Part shown: positions 1 through 5,148 of the stretch, piece by piece
Numbering within the stretch: position 1 is the first letter of the stretch
Layout of the letters: every line of letters begins with the position of its first letter
NCBI GenBank assembly: GCA_020718785.1
Contig: DYRK01000206.1
Location: 1-5,148 of the forward strand
Reading direction: 5' to 3'
DNA length: 5,148 nucleotides
From: Desulfatirhabdium butyrativorans
GTDB lineage: Bacteria; Desulfobacterota; Desulfobacteria; Desulfobacterales; DYRK01
Program-made: the position numbers and the translations under genes
The notes under the pieces: model-generated
The model's database searches: none
Told to the model about the DNA's origin: nothing
What the model saw: only the letters and a program-made list of their open reading frames with translations

Positions 1-21
1 AAAAGCCGGGGCTTGGGAACG
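1..21. repeat. Edge of a dispersed palindromic repeat (partial)
   Basis: Bases 3-7 (AAGCC) and 10-14 (GGCTT) form a short perfect hairpin, followed by TGGGAACGAG. The arrangement resembles intergenic palindromes of the form GTTCCCAAG...CTTGGGAACGAG that I associate with repeat-rich genomes. The left half would lie outside the window, so only the hairpin itself is directly seen. The identification as a dispersed repeat is inference. Confidence 0.35.
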
Positions 22-46
22 AGGAAAACTCCTAAATATATGCAAT

Positions 47-88
47 AAAAAAGGCATCCCCCTTCTGATTGTCAGGGAATGCCTTTTT
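47..88 (-). terminator. Intrinsic terminator of the cold-shock gene
   Basis: Bases 48-60 pair with 75-88 to make a 13-bp stem with a single bulged A at 78 and a 14-nt loop (61-74). Read on the minus strand the stem starts 19 nt after the cold-shock stop codon and ends in a run of six U (52-47), as in a rho-independent terminator. The other arm ends in five T (84-88), so the structure could also stop plus-strand transcription entering from the left. Confidence 0.85.
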
Positions 89-107
89 ATCCGCTATACG
101 CCGGATA

Positions 108-308
108 CTATAATTTCTTTACATTTGCAGCGGCGTCGCCTTTGGGCCCCTTTTCCACATCAAAAGAGACTCTGTCACCTTCGCTCAGGGATCTGAAACC
201 GGCTGCATCAATTGCAGAGTGATGGACAAAAATATCTTTTCCGTCTTCCTGCTCAATAAAGCCGAAGCCTTTTTTATCGCTGAACCACTTGACAATACCT
301 TTTGCCAT
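108..308 (-). CDS. Cold-shock domain protein (CspA family)
   Basis: A complete 66-residue protein consisting of one cold-shock domain, the usual length for a bacterial Csp. Family members are cytoplasmic five-stranded OB-fold proteins that bind single-stranded RNA and DNA and melt RNA secondary structure. The sequence shows the standard start MAKGIVKWF, the RNP1 motif KGFGFI (residues 13-18), the RNP2-type motif DIFVHHSAI (about 25-33), and the typical ending EGDRVSFDVEKGPKGDAAANVKKL. All nucleic-acid-contacting aromatics are present (W9, F10, F15, F17, F27, H29). The ATG is preceded by a near-perfect Shine-Dalgarno AAGGAGG (complement of 317-323) at 8-nt spacing, which fixes the start. The gene appears monocistronic, with its own terminator at 47-88, and is divergent from the tamB-like gene. 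Which Csp paralogue it is, and whether cold induces it, cannot be told from the sequence, so no symbol is given. Confidence 0.97.
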   Translation of the reverse strand: MAKGIVKWFSDKKGFGFIEQEDGKDIFVHHSAIDAAGFRSLSEGDRVSFDVEKGPKGDAAANVKKL

Positions 309-383
309 TGTAACAACCTCCTTACTTAAAAAATATTTATGGTCTCAAGCTTCAGGTTGCCACTTTGACAAATGGAACAATCC

Positions 384-395
384 TTCAGTACTGAA
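384..395. promoter_or_regulatory. 12-bp palindrome upstream of the cold-shock gene
   Basis: TTCAGTACTGAA is a perfect 12-bp palindrome, 76-87 bp upstream of the cold-shock start codon. Perfect dyads of this size upstream of a gene can be operators for dimeric repressors. A chance palindrome is also quite possible. I could not place a convincing -35/-10 pair for the cold-shock gene: its AT-rich leader contains TAAATA (minus strand, around 333-338) but no good -35 partner. Confidence 0.25.
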
Positions 396-513
396 ACCGT
401 CCAGAAACACATCCCGTCTTCTAAGAAAGGCAACATAATACTTTTCCGAAATGAAGTCAAGGAAAAATGAGGTCAGAAAAAAATATTTATTTATACCCTG
501 AAAAACGATTTGC

Positions 514-547
514 AAAATCATTGGGAGTTACGCAGTCGGATGATTTT
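514..547 (+). other. Hairpin followed by T run, function unclear
   Basis: AAAATCAT (514-521) pairs perfectly with ATGATTTT (540-547) around an 18-nt loop, and the T run continues to 549. The form is terminator-like on the plus strand, but no plus-strand gene precedes it and the stem is AT-rich. It may instead belong to a repeat remnant next to the tandem repeat that follows. Confidence 0.25.
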
Positions 548-550
548 TTA

Positions 551-582
551 ACCGCTGATGAACGCTTATAAACGCTGATGAA
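551..582. repeat. Short tandem repeat, 10-nt unit, three copies
   Basis: Three consecutive 10-nt units are visible: ACCGCTGATG (551-560), AACGCTTATA (561-570) and AACGCTGATG (571-580), then AA. The first and third units differ at one position; the middle unit differs from the third at two. Short arrays built on ACGCTGATGA or ACGCAGATGA-like units occur in intergenic DNA of many bacteria; I know of no assigned function. Confidence 0.7.
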
Positions 583-599
583 TCAGAAAAATAAATTCA

Positions 600-632
600 A
601 GTGCGTAATTTTACCCTTGTCGGGAACGCACT
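600..632. other. Small inverted repeat
   Basis: AGTGCGT (600-606) pairs with ACGCACT (626-632), a 7-bp perfect stem with a 19-nt loop. No T run follows. It lies just downstream of the 10-nt tandem repeat and may be part of the same repeat remnant. No function can be assigned. Confidence 0.3.
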
Positions 633-683
633 CGCAATCAGAATCCGATGCCACTTTCTGAAACTTTCCCTTTGTTATTTTCC

Positions 684-712
684 CTGAAAGATGATATGTG
701 TCCGTTTATAAG
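684..712 (+). promoter_or_regulatory. Candidate sigma-70-type promoter for the tamB-like gene
   Basis: CTGAAA (684-689, 4 of 6 to TTGACA) and TATAAG (707-712, 5 of 6 to TATAAT) are separated by exactly 17 bp. Transcription would start near 719. If the 123-bp element and one copy of the 9-bp duplication are removed in thought, this start gives a normal leader of about 21 nt with the Shine-Dalgarno close behind, which supports it as the ancestral promoter. The -35 match is modest, so this is a prediction only. Confidence 0.4.
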
Positions 713-721
713 GATTTTTAC

Positions 722-730
722 CGTTTCTGA
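722..730. repeat. Left copy of 9-bp target-site duplication
   Basis: CGTTTCTGA lies directly against the left end of the inverted-repeat element, and the identical 9 bp recur at 854-862 directly against its right end. A perfect 9-bp direct repeat abutting both ends is very unlikely by chance and marks a transposition event. Confidence 0.85.
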
Positions 731-853
731 CAGCAATTCTCATTTTGACGTAAAGCGGCCCGGGCTTAAAACAGACAAACCCGCTTTACATAAAAGGAGA
801 TTCCTGCTGTTTCCGCAGATAATCAACGCCGTTTTTCAAAATGAGAATTGCTG
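731..853. mobile_element. 123-bp MITE-like non-autonomous transposable element
   Basis: The element starts with CAGCAATTCTCATTTTGA (731-748) and ends with its exact reverse complement (836-853), giving perfect 18-bp terminal inverted repeats. Identical 9-bp copies of CGTTTCTGA flank it on both sides. The 87-bp interior has no transposase or other plausible gene, so any movement must have relied on a transposase supplied elsewhere. The interior carries a second inverted repeat (750-758 with 781-789), a GCCCGGGC palindrome (758-765) and a small hairpin (804-807 with 814-817). Perfect termini and an unmutated duplication suggest a recent insertion. Nine-base duplications are known from IS1, parts of the IS4 group and some other families; I cannot assign the parent family from these ends. 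Its position between the probable promoter and the RBS of the tamB-like gene means it is probably transcribed as leader RNA. Confidence 0.82.
750..789. repeat. Nested inverted repeat inside the element
   Basis: GTAAAGCGG (750-758) and CCGCTTTAC (781-789) are perfect 9-bp reverse complements with a 22-nt loop. The left arm begins one base after the left terminal repeat ends. In RNA this would form a separate arm inside the closing 18-bp stem, giving a branched structure. Confidence 0.7.
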
Positions 854-862
854 CGTTTCTGA
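854..862. repeat. Right copy of 9-bp target-site duplication
   Basis: CGTTTCTGA, identical to 722-730, abuts the right end of the element. Its last two bases (GA) form the beginning of the tamB Shine-Dalgarno GAGGA, so the duplication left the ribosome binding site intact. Confidence 0.85.
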
Positions 863-865
863 GGA
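861..865 (+). promoter_or_regulatory. Shine-Dalgarno of the tamB-like gene
   Basis: GAGGA ends 6 nt before the ATG at 872 and supports that start. Only 7 nt separate it from the base of the 18-bp stem formed by the element's terminal repeats (ending at 853), so a folded leader could affect ribosome access. Confidence 0.7.
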
Positions 866-871
866 CATATT

Positions 872-3800
872 ATGAACAGGAAAATCAGGATTGCCTTAAT
901 CGGCATCGGAATTTTTTCAGGACTGATGACGCTCCTGTCTGTGAGCCTTCTTTTCTGGATAGAGACAGATCATGCCCGGAACTTCATTCAGGCAAAAATC
1001 GGCAAAGCCATTCCCGGCAAAATTTTATATGATACTTTCCGTATTTCCGTTCCGGGGGGCAGGATTGAAATAAAAAACGCTGTTCTCAAAGACCCGTCCG
1101 ATGCCGAACTCGCGGGAATTGACCGGCTTTTCATTGATATTTCATGGCTTCCGCTCTTACTCGGCAACCTTACGGTCGCGGAACTGATTCTGGAAAAACC
1201 CCGTGCCGATATCCGCGTGGACAGTGCGGGCAAACTTAATCTTATGACCGCGTTTCCGCCTTCGAAATCCGAGAAAGAAGAAAAAAAGAAAAAAAGCAGG
1301 GGAATCCCGATCAATATTGTTGTCAAATCTCTCAGTCTGGTGAAAGGGGCTGTGCGGTATGAATCCGAGGCTCAGAATCTGAAAGCCGCTGTTGAGGAAA
1401 TCAGCCTGAGCGGTTCTGGCGCAAATCTTCTGAAACAATCGGGCAGCATCGAGCTTGATATCCGCGGCGGTAAATTTGAAAGCCCGAAAATTCAGACAGC
1501 AATCGCGGAAATGAAACTGGCAGCAGCAATCAAAGACGGACATATCGCCCCTCTGAAACTCAGACTTGACACGGACATGGGCAATCTTTCCCTTTCCGGG
1601 ACAGTACGGAATGTGTTCAAAAACCCGGTTTTGGGGATCGGCATGGACCTCGGAGCTTCCCTGACCCCGATTCGGGAAAAATTGCGGCTGAAACCGGAAC
1701 TCACCGGCGATGCGAAGATCGGACTGAAGCTTTCCGGAACATTGGACAATCCCGAAGTTTCGCTTCAACTGAATTACGGCGGCGGAAATCTTGCCGGAAA
1801 TCGGATTGACAAAGTTGTTCTCGATTGTCAGCTCAAAGACAGGCATCTGTCTGTCCGTCCTTTGCAGGTGAATGCCGCGTCCGGGGAACTGAATCTGCAG
1901 GGCGATGTCAATCTGCAAAAGGCATTTGCCCAGGGCTTTCTTTCAAAACAAAGAGATTTGAACGCGCTCGAGTACAGCCTTTCCCTGAAGGAAAACAACA
2001 TCGCCCTGAATAATCTGCTCGCGGGCAAAGAGATAAAAGGAATTGTCAATGCCGACCTTTCGGTTTCCGGAAAAGGCATTTCACCTGAAACAATGTCCGC
2101 GCAGGTCATGCTTGAACTGCTTGCCGAACAGATCACCGCGAGTCATGTTGCCGCGCCTGTTGATGTCGTTCTGAGCGCGGAGGCAAATCTGGACTCCGGG
2201 CTTGCAACAGTGAAAACATTTGACGCCAGAGCCGGAGATATTCACCTTCGGACCCAGGGCAGTTTTCATCTTGCTTCCAAAGAAATGGCTGCAAAGCTCA
2301 CATTGGACGCCATGGATCTCGCCGCGGGACTGACACCTCTGAGAATTTCGGATGTCAACGGGTCACTGAAATGCAATGCCTCGGTTTCCGGGAATATCAA
2401 GCAGCCTGTGTTCGATCTTGCTTTGCAAGGCAGCCGCCTACGCTTTCGGGATATTGTCATCGGAAATATTTTGCTCAATGCCGATTCCGACCCGACCGGA
2501 GCAGTACGGGTTTCAAAACTCAATCTTGAAAATCAGGGATCGGTGATTCAGGGAGGCGGCTCTGTCCATGTATTCAAAAAAGATACTCTCGAAGTAAACA
2601 GGGGCTTTCCCTCGGATTTCTCGCTGGCTTTCCGCAATATCGAGGCAAAAGACTTTATCAGCAAAGACCTTGTGAGCGGTGTCCTGAACGGAAAATTAGA
2701 TATTAAAGGAACCCTTGACGCGTTGAAAACCGCTCTTTCTTTGGATACAAAAAATCTGGCGGTCGGCGCCTTCCGCTCGGATACGGTTTCTATACGCGCA
2801 GACATTGAAGGAAATGTAATACAGCCTCCTGAAAAAATGAATCTGAAAACCGTGCTGTCTCTGAAAGCCGGAAAACCGGGCTTCGGCAATGTCGCCATCG
2901 CCACGCTCGCATTGGATGCAGATATGAAAGGAAATATCCGGCAGCCTTCCGGAACAGTGATACTAAAGGGAACAGCCATTGATCTCGGGGCACAGAAACT
3001 CAGAGAACTCCGGCTCAATGCCTTGCTCGAGGGAGAAAAGATAGTTATCCGTCCGCTTGAGATTGACGTGAGCAAAGAAGAATCCTTATCGGCAACAGGA
3101 TGGGTGTCGCCGCAACAGAAGGCGTATCAGATTGATGTCTCATCCAAAGGCATTTCTCTTCTGAGCATTGACAAGGTCCGTGAGAACAAGGTTGCCGAAG
3201 GGAAAGTATTGCTGAATCTGTCCGGCGCAGGAACCTTTGACAATCCCAAGCTTGAAGGAGACATCGGCGTGAACAGTCTCCGGGTCAAAGGAAAAGCCAT
3301 TGATGATTTCAACCTTCATGTCCGGCTTCAGGATCATATTGCGCGGGCAGCGGGAAATCTGAATTTCGGTCTTGAGGGCTTGTTTCATCTGCAAAAAAAG
3401 GATTTTTCAGCGTCTGCAGTATTTGATAAAACCGACCTCGGACCATATTTCAAGCTTGCTGATCAGACCGATCTTGCCGGAGTACTGAGCGGCAAAATCA
3501 CTGCCGGAGGAAATGCAGGCGATACAGATCATATTCAGGCTGCTGCCGATCTGTCCGAATTGAGTTTATCTCTGAAGGGAAAAGAGATGATCCGTTCTCA
3601 GAATTTCAAAGCAGTTTTCAAAGACGGCGAAATCTCGATTCCGGGTTCTTTTCTGCGCGTATTCAAGGACGGGCAGCTTGACATTGAAGGCAAAGGAAAG
3701 CCCAAAGGCGGACCTCTCGATTTTCAGATAAAAGGAATACTGCCTTTGCAGATTGCCTCGCAGTTTACAGATGCAGTTCCCGATATCTCCGGAAATCTCG

Positions 3801-5026
3801 ATGTCTCTGCACAGGTGAAGGGAAATCCGTCTCAGCCGGATATTCAGGCAGATATTGCTCTCAAAGATGCGGGCATGACGGTTCCCGGATTGTCTCAGCA
3901 TCTGCATGATGTCAACGGAAATATTCGGATCACGCCGCAGAAAGTGATTCTGGACGATATAAAAGGACAATTGGACGATGGTCGCCTGAAACTTTCCGGC
4001 GATATTGCTCTTGAAGCATTTTCGCCTGCGGATGTCAACGTGAAACTCAGTTTCAATGCGCTTCCGCTCAAGGTTCCGGATATGCTGGATATGCTTCTGA
4101 ATGCGGATCTGCGGCTTACAGGAACCCCGAAAAAGTCAATGATTGCCGGGGATGTGGTGATTCTTGAGGGAAAATATCATAAAGACGTTGATCTGAGCCT
4201 GCTGGGAACCTTGCAGGGAATCGGGCGGAAAAAGCGGGAAACCTCGCCTGCAAAGCCGCCGTCAAAAGAGAGGCCTCCGTTTCTTGAAAATATGAATCTC
4301 GATATTGCAGTGAAACGCCGGAATCCTTTTCTGGTGGAAAACAATCTGGCAAATCTGGATATAAATCCCGATGTCCGCATAACAGGAAACCTTAGTCAGC
4401 CCATTATCGGCGGACGTGCAAAGATCGAATCCGGAACCGTGATGTATCAGAAAAAAACATTCAATGTCGTCAAAGGCGTGATTGATTTTCTGAATCCGTA
4501 TAAAATCGAGCCGACCCTTGATATCGAAGCCAAAACCGATATTCGGAAATGGGGTATTATTTTAAAAATTTCAGGCACGCCGGATCAGTTGATTTTCAAA
4601 CTGAGTTCTGATCCCGAAGAAGAAGACGCTGATATTTTATCTCTGCTGGTGACGGGCAAAACTGCAAAAGAACTGAGTCAGGGCGGCGGAAGCAGTTCGG
4701 GGATGCTTCCGGCGCAGATGCTTGCCGAGATTGTCGAAAAGACATTCGGAGATGATATTAAAAAAGCTGCCGGATTGGATATTCTGGAAGTGAAATTTGC
4801 CGATGAAAACAGCAATCAGGGGAGTTCGGACGGCGTCACGGTCACGATGGGAAAAGAGCTTTCCAAACGCATGACCGTAAAATATGCCGTAGAATCAAAA
4901 AACGGCGAGATGCTGCAGAAAGGTATTGCGGAATACAAATTCCTTGAAAATATGATGCTGACAGGTTTTCAGGACAGCAGCGGCGCATTCGGCGGAGAAG
5001 TGGTATTCAGGATGGAGTTCCGCTGA
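872..5026 (+). CDS. tamB: TamB/AsmA-like envelope protein (DUF490 C-terminal domain)
   Basis: A 1384-residue protein, close to the usual TamB length of about 1250-1500. Residues 1-6 are basic (MNRKIR) and residues 7-30 form one hydrophobic segment, fitting an uncleaved inner-membrane anchor with the rest in the periplasm. Residues about 35-125 resemble the AsmA/chorein-type N-terminus (ISWLPLLLGNLTVAELILEKP, then DSAGKLNL). A charged Lys-rich linker (133-143) follows, then about 900 residues of beta-strand-rich repeats. A recurring turn motif G-(N/T)-x-x-(Q/N)-P is seen at residues 289, 507, 647, 687, 787, 984 and 1172. The last 320 or so residues match the DUF490 pattern, including GGRAKIESGTVMYQKKTFNV, the FLNPYKIEPTLDIEA block and ILSLLVTGKTAKEL (around 1255-1270). 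Family members form a hydrophobic groove spanning the periplasm and act in outer-membrane protein assembly with TamA/Omp85 and in phospholipid transport to the outer membrane. No TamA-like gene adjoins it, so the exact partner is unknown. The start is supported by GAGGA 6 nt upstream and by the membrane anchor. Confidence 0.92.
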   Translation: MNRKIRIALIGIGIFSGLMTLLSVSLLFWIETDHARNFIQAKIGKAIPGKILYDTFRISVPGGRIEIKNAVLKDPSDAELAGIDRLFIDISWLPLLLGNLTVAELILEKPRADIRVDSAGKLNLMTAFPPSKSEKEEKKKKSRGIPINIVVKSLSLVKGAVRYESEAQNLKAAVEEISLSGSGANLLKQSGSIELDIRGGKFESPKIQTAIAEMKLAAAIKDGHIAPLKLRLDTDMGNLSLSGTVRNVFKNPVLGIGMDLGASLTPIREKLRLKPELTGDAKIGLKLSGTLDNPEVSLQLNYGGGNLAGNRIDKVVLDCQLKDRHLSVRPLQVNAASGELNLQGDVNLQKAFAQGFLSKQRDLNALEYSLSLKENNIALNNLLAGKEIKGIVNADLSVSGKGISPETMSAQVMLELLAEQITASHVAAPVDVVLSAEANLDSGLATVKTFDARAGDIHLRTQGSFHLASKEMAAKLTLDAMDLAAGLTPLRISDVNGSLKCNASVSGNIKQPVFDLALQGSRLRFRDIVIGNILLNADSDPTGAVRVSKLNLENQGSVIQGGGSVHVFKKDTLEVNRGFPSDFSLAFRNIEAKDFISKDLVSGVLNGKLDIKGTLDALKTALSLDTKNLAVGAFRSDTVSIRADIEGNVIQPPEKMNLKTVLSLKAGKPGFGNVAIATLALDADMKGNIRQPSGTVILKGTAIDLGAQKLRELRLNALLEGEKIVIRPLEIDVSKEESLSATGWVSPQQKAYQIDVSSKGISLLSIDKVRENKVAEGKVLLNLSGAGTFDNPKLEGDIGVNSLRVKGKAIDDFNLHVRLQDHIARAAGNLNFGLEGLFHLQKKDFSASAVFDKTDLGPYFKLADQTDLAGVLSGKITAGGNAGDTDHIQAAADLSELSLSLKGKEMIRSQNFKAVFKDGEISIPGSFLRVFKDGQLDIEGKGKPKGGPLDFQIKGILPLQIASQFTDAVPDISGNLDVSAQVKGNPSQPDIQADIALKDAGMTVPGLSQHLHDVNGNIRITPQKVILDDIKGQLDDGRLKLSGDIALEAFSPADVNVKLSFNALPLKVPDMLDMLLNADLRLTGTPKKSMIAGDVVILEGKYHKDVDLSLLGTLQGIGRKKRETSPAKPPSKERPPFLENMNLDIAVKRRNPFLVENNLANLDINPDVRITGNLSQPIIGGRAKIESGTVMYQKKTFNVVKGVIDFLNPYKIEPTLDIEAKTDIRKWGIILKISGTPDQLIFKLSSDPEEEDADILSLLVTGKTAKELSQGGGSSSGMLPAQMLAEIVEKTFGDDIKKAAGLDILEVKFADENSNQGSSDGVTVTMGKELSKRMTVKYAVESKNGEMLQKGIAEYKFLENMMLTGFQDSSGAFGGEVVFRMEFR

Positions 5027-5091
5027 AGTGAGAATTGAAAAGTGAGAATTGAAAAATATTTCTCACTTCTCACTTTTTTCACTTTTCAATT
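5027..5091. repeat. Direct and inverted AT-rich repeat cluster, possible terminator
   Basis: Immediately after the tamB-like stop codon, AGTGAGAATTGAAA occurs twice in tandem (5027-5040 and 5041-5054). Complementary copies follow: TTCTCACTT twice in overlap (5060-5068 and 5067-5075) and TCACTTTTCAATT (5079-5091), which pairs perfectly with 5033-5045. Several alternative hairpins are possible. The stem 5040-5048 with 5067-5075 runs into six T (5074-5079) and could act as an intrinsic terminator for the tamB-like transcript, although the stem is GC-poor. The repetitive makeup suggests a dispersed repeat that may have been co-opted as a terminator. Confidence 0.6.
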
Positions 5092-5107
5092 TATAGGGGA
5101 GATGAAT

Positions 5108-5148
5108 ATGAGACATCCTTTGACTGCTTTGGAAACCGGGCTGTCTGC
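5108..5148 (+). CDS. Start of an unidentified gene (partial)
   Basis: The first 13 codons (MRHPLTALETGLS) of an open frame run off the right edge. The Shine-Dalgarno AGGGGAG (5095-5101) is 6 nt from the ATG at 5108. An in-frame ATG at 5102 abuts the Shine-Dalgarno directly and is therefore a poorer start. The visible residues are not a signal peptide and do not look like the beginning of a TamA/Omp85 protein. Too little is visible to name a function. Its 81-bp distance from tamB and the intervening repeat/terminator leave open whether the two are cotranscribed. Confidence 0.55.
   Translation, partial: MRHPLTALETGLS

Larger units (their letters stand above)
309..871. other. Gene-free divergent intergenic region
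   Basis: This 563-bp stretch lies between the divergent cold-shock and tamB-like genes. It holds, left to right: the cold-shock Shine-Dalgarno (317-323), a 12-bp palindrome (384-395), an 8-bp hairpin with a T run (514-547), a 10-nt tandem repeat (551-582), a 7-bp hairpin (600-632), a candidate plus-strand promoter (684-712), and a miniature transposable element with target duplication (722-862). The stretch 396-513 shows nothing I can identify. The open frames starting at 648 and 841 have no recognisable protein features, and both run through the transposable element or tamB, so I do not call them genes. Confidence 0.8.

Noticed and set aside
365..394. TTGACA at 365-370 as a plus-strand -35 box
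   Set aside because: At 17-18 bp spacing the only partners are GTACTG or TACTGA, which are poor -10 matches, and no gene starts nearby on the plus strand.
328..490. Thirteen-base direct repeat AAAAAATATTTAT at 328-340 and 478-490
   Set aside because: It is AT-only low-complexity sequence in an AT-rich intergenic region, so a chance match is plausible. No inverted repeats or duplications mark an inserted segment between the copies.
551..582. Possible CRISPR array
   Set aside because: The units are only 10 nt and directly adjacent, without spacers, and no cas gene is visible.
745..772. Promoter inside the mobile element (TTGACG, 16-bp spacer, TAAAAC)
   Set aside because: The -35 is good but the -10 is only 4 of 6. 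It overlaps the inner inverted repeat, and the upstream candidate at 684-712 fits the pre-insertion layout better. Not excluded, but too weak to annotate.
648..875. Plus-strand open frame of 75 codons just ahead of tamB
   Set aside because: It has no recognisable domain and lacks a good Shine-Dalgarno. It runs through the transposable element, and its second half exists only because of that insertion.
841..1032. Plus-strand open frame of 63 codons overlapping the start of tamB
   Set aside because: It begins inside the right terminal repeat of the element and lies mostly over the tamB signal-anchor coding region in another frame. It has no protein features.
1157..1918. Long minus-strand open frame (253 codons) inside tamB
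   Set aside because: Antisense shadow of the tamB reading frame with low-complexity Phe-rich stretches from the Lys codons. No domain or ribosome binding site supports it.
2548..3075. Minus-strand open frame (175 codons) inside tamB
   Set aside because: Antisense shadow rich in Ser, Arg and Phe, with no family resemblance. The tamB frame explains the sequence fully.

Overview
The window looks like chromosomal DNA from a Gram-negative (diderm) bacterium of moderate GC content. The main evidence is one very large TamB/AsmA-like envelope protein, which needs an inner and an outer membrane. The intergenic DNA is rich in short repeats of several kinds. Together with the TamB divergence this would fit a repeat-rich deltaproteobacterium (Desulfobacterota, for example a Desulfonema-like lineage), but that placement is an impression and not something the sequence proves.

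Layout. Bases 1-21 hold the cut-off end of a small palindromic repeat. A cold-shock-domain gene (108-308, minus strand) follows, with a strong Shine-Dalgarno upstream and an intrinsic terminator at 47-88 downstream. Bases 309-871 carry no credible gene. They contain a 12-bp palindrome, two hairpins, a 10-nt tandem repeat, a candidate promoter at 684-712, and a 123-bp miniature transposable element at 731-853. A single gene for a 1384-residue TamB-family (DUF490) protein fills 872-5026. After it comes an 81-bp gap made almost entirely of direct and inverted copies of a short AT-rich repeat that may act as a terminator. The first 13 codons of an unidentified plus-strand gene start at 5108.

The most notable observation is the 123-bp element. 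It has perfect 18-bp terminal inverted repeats, no coding capacity, and is bracketed by a perfect 9-bp direct repeat (CGTTTCTGA at 722-730 and 854-862). This is the signature of a non-autonomous transposable element (MITE) with its target-site duplication still intact. It sits between the likely tamB promoter and the tamB ribosome binding site, so it appears to have lengthened the leader from about 21 to about 153 nt and placed a long stem just ahead of the start codon.

The two complete genes are divergently oriented and have no obvious functional link: one is an RNA chaperone, the other an envelope biogenesis or lipid-transport protein. No TamA/Omp85 gene is visible beside tamB. I see no CRISPR array, tRNA, rRNA or transposase gene.
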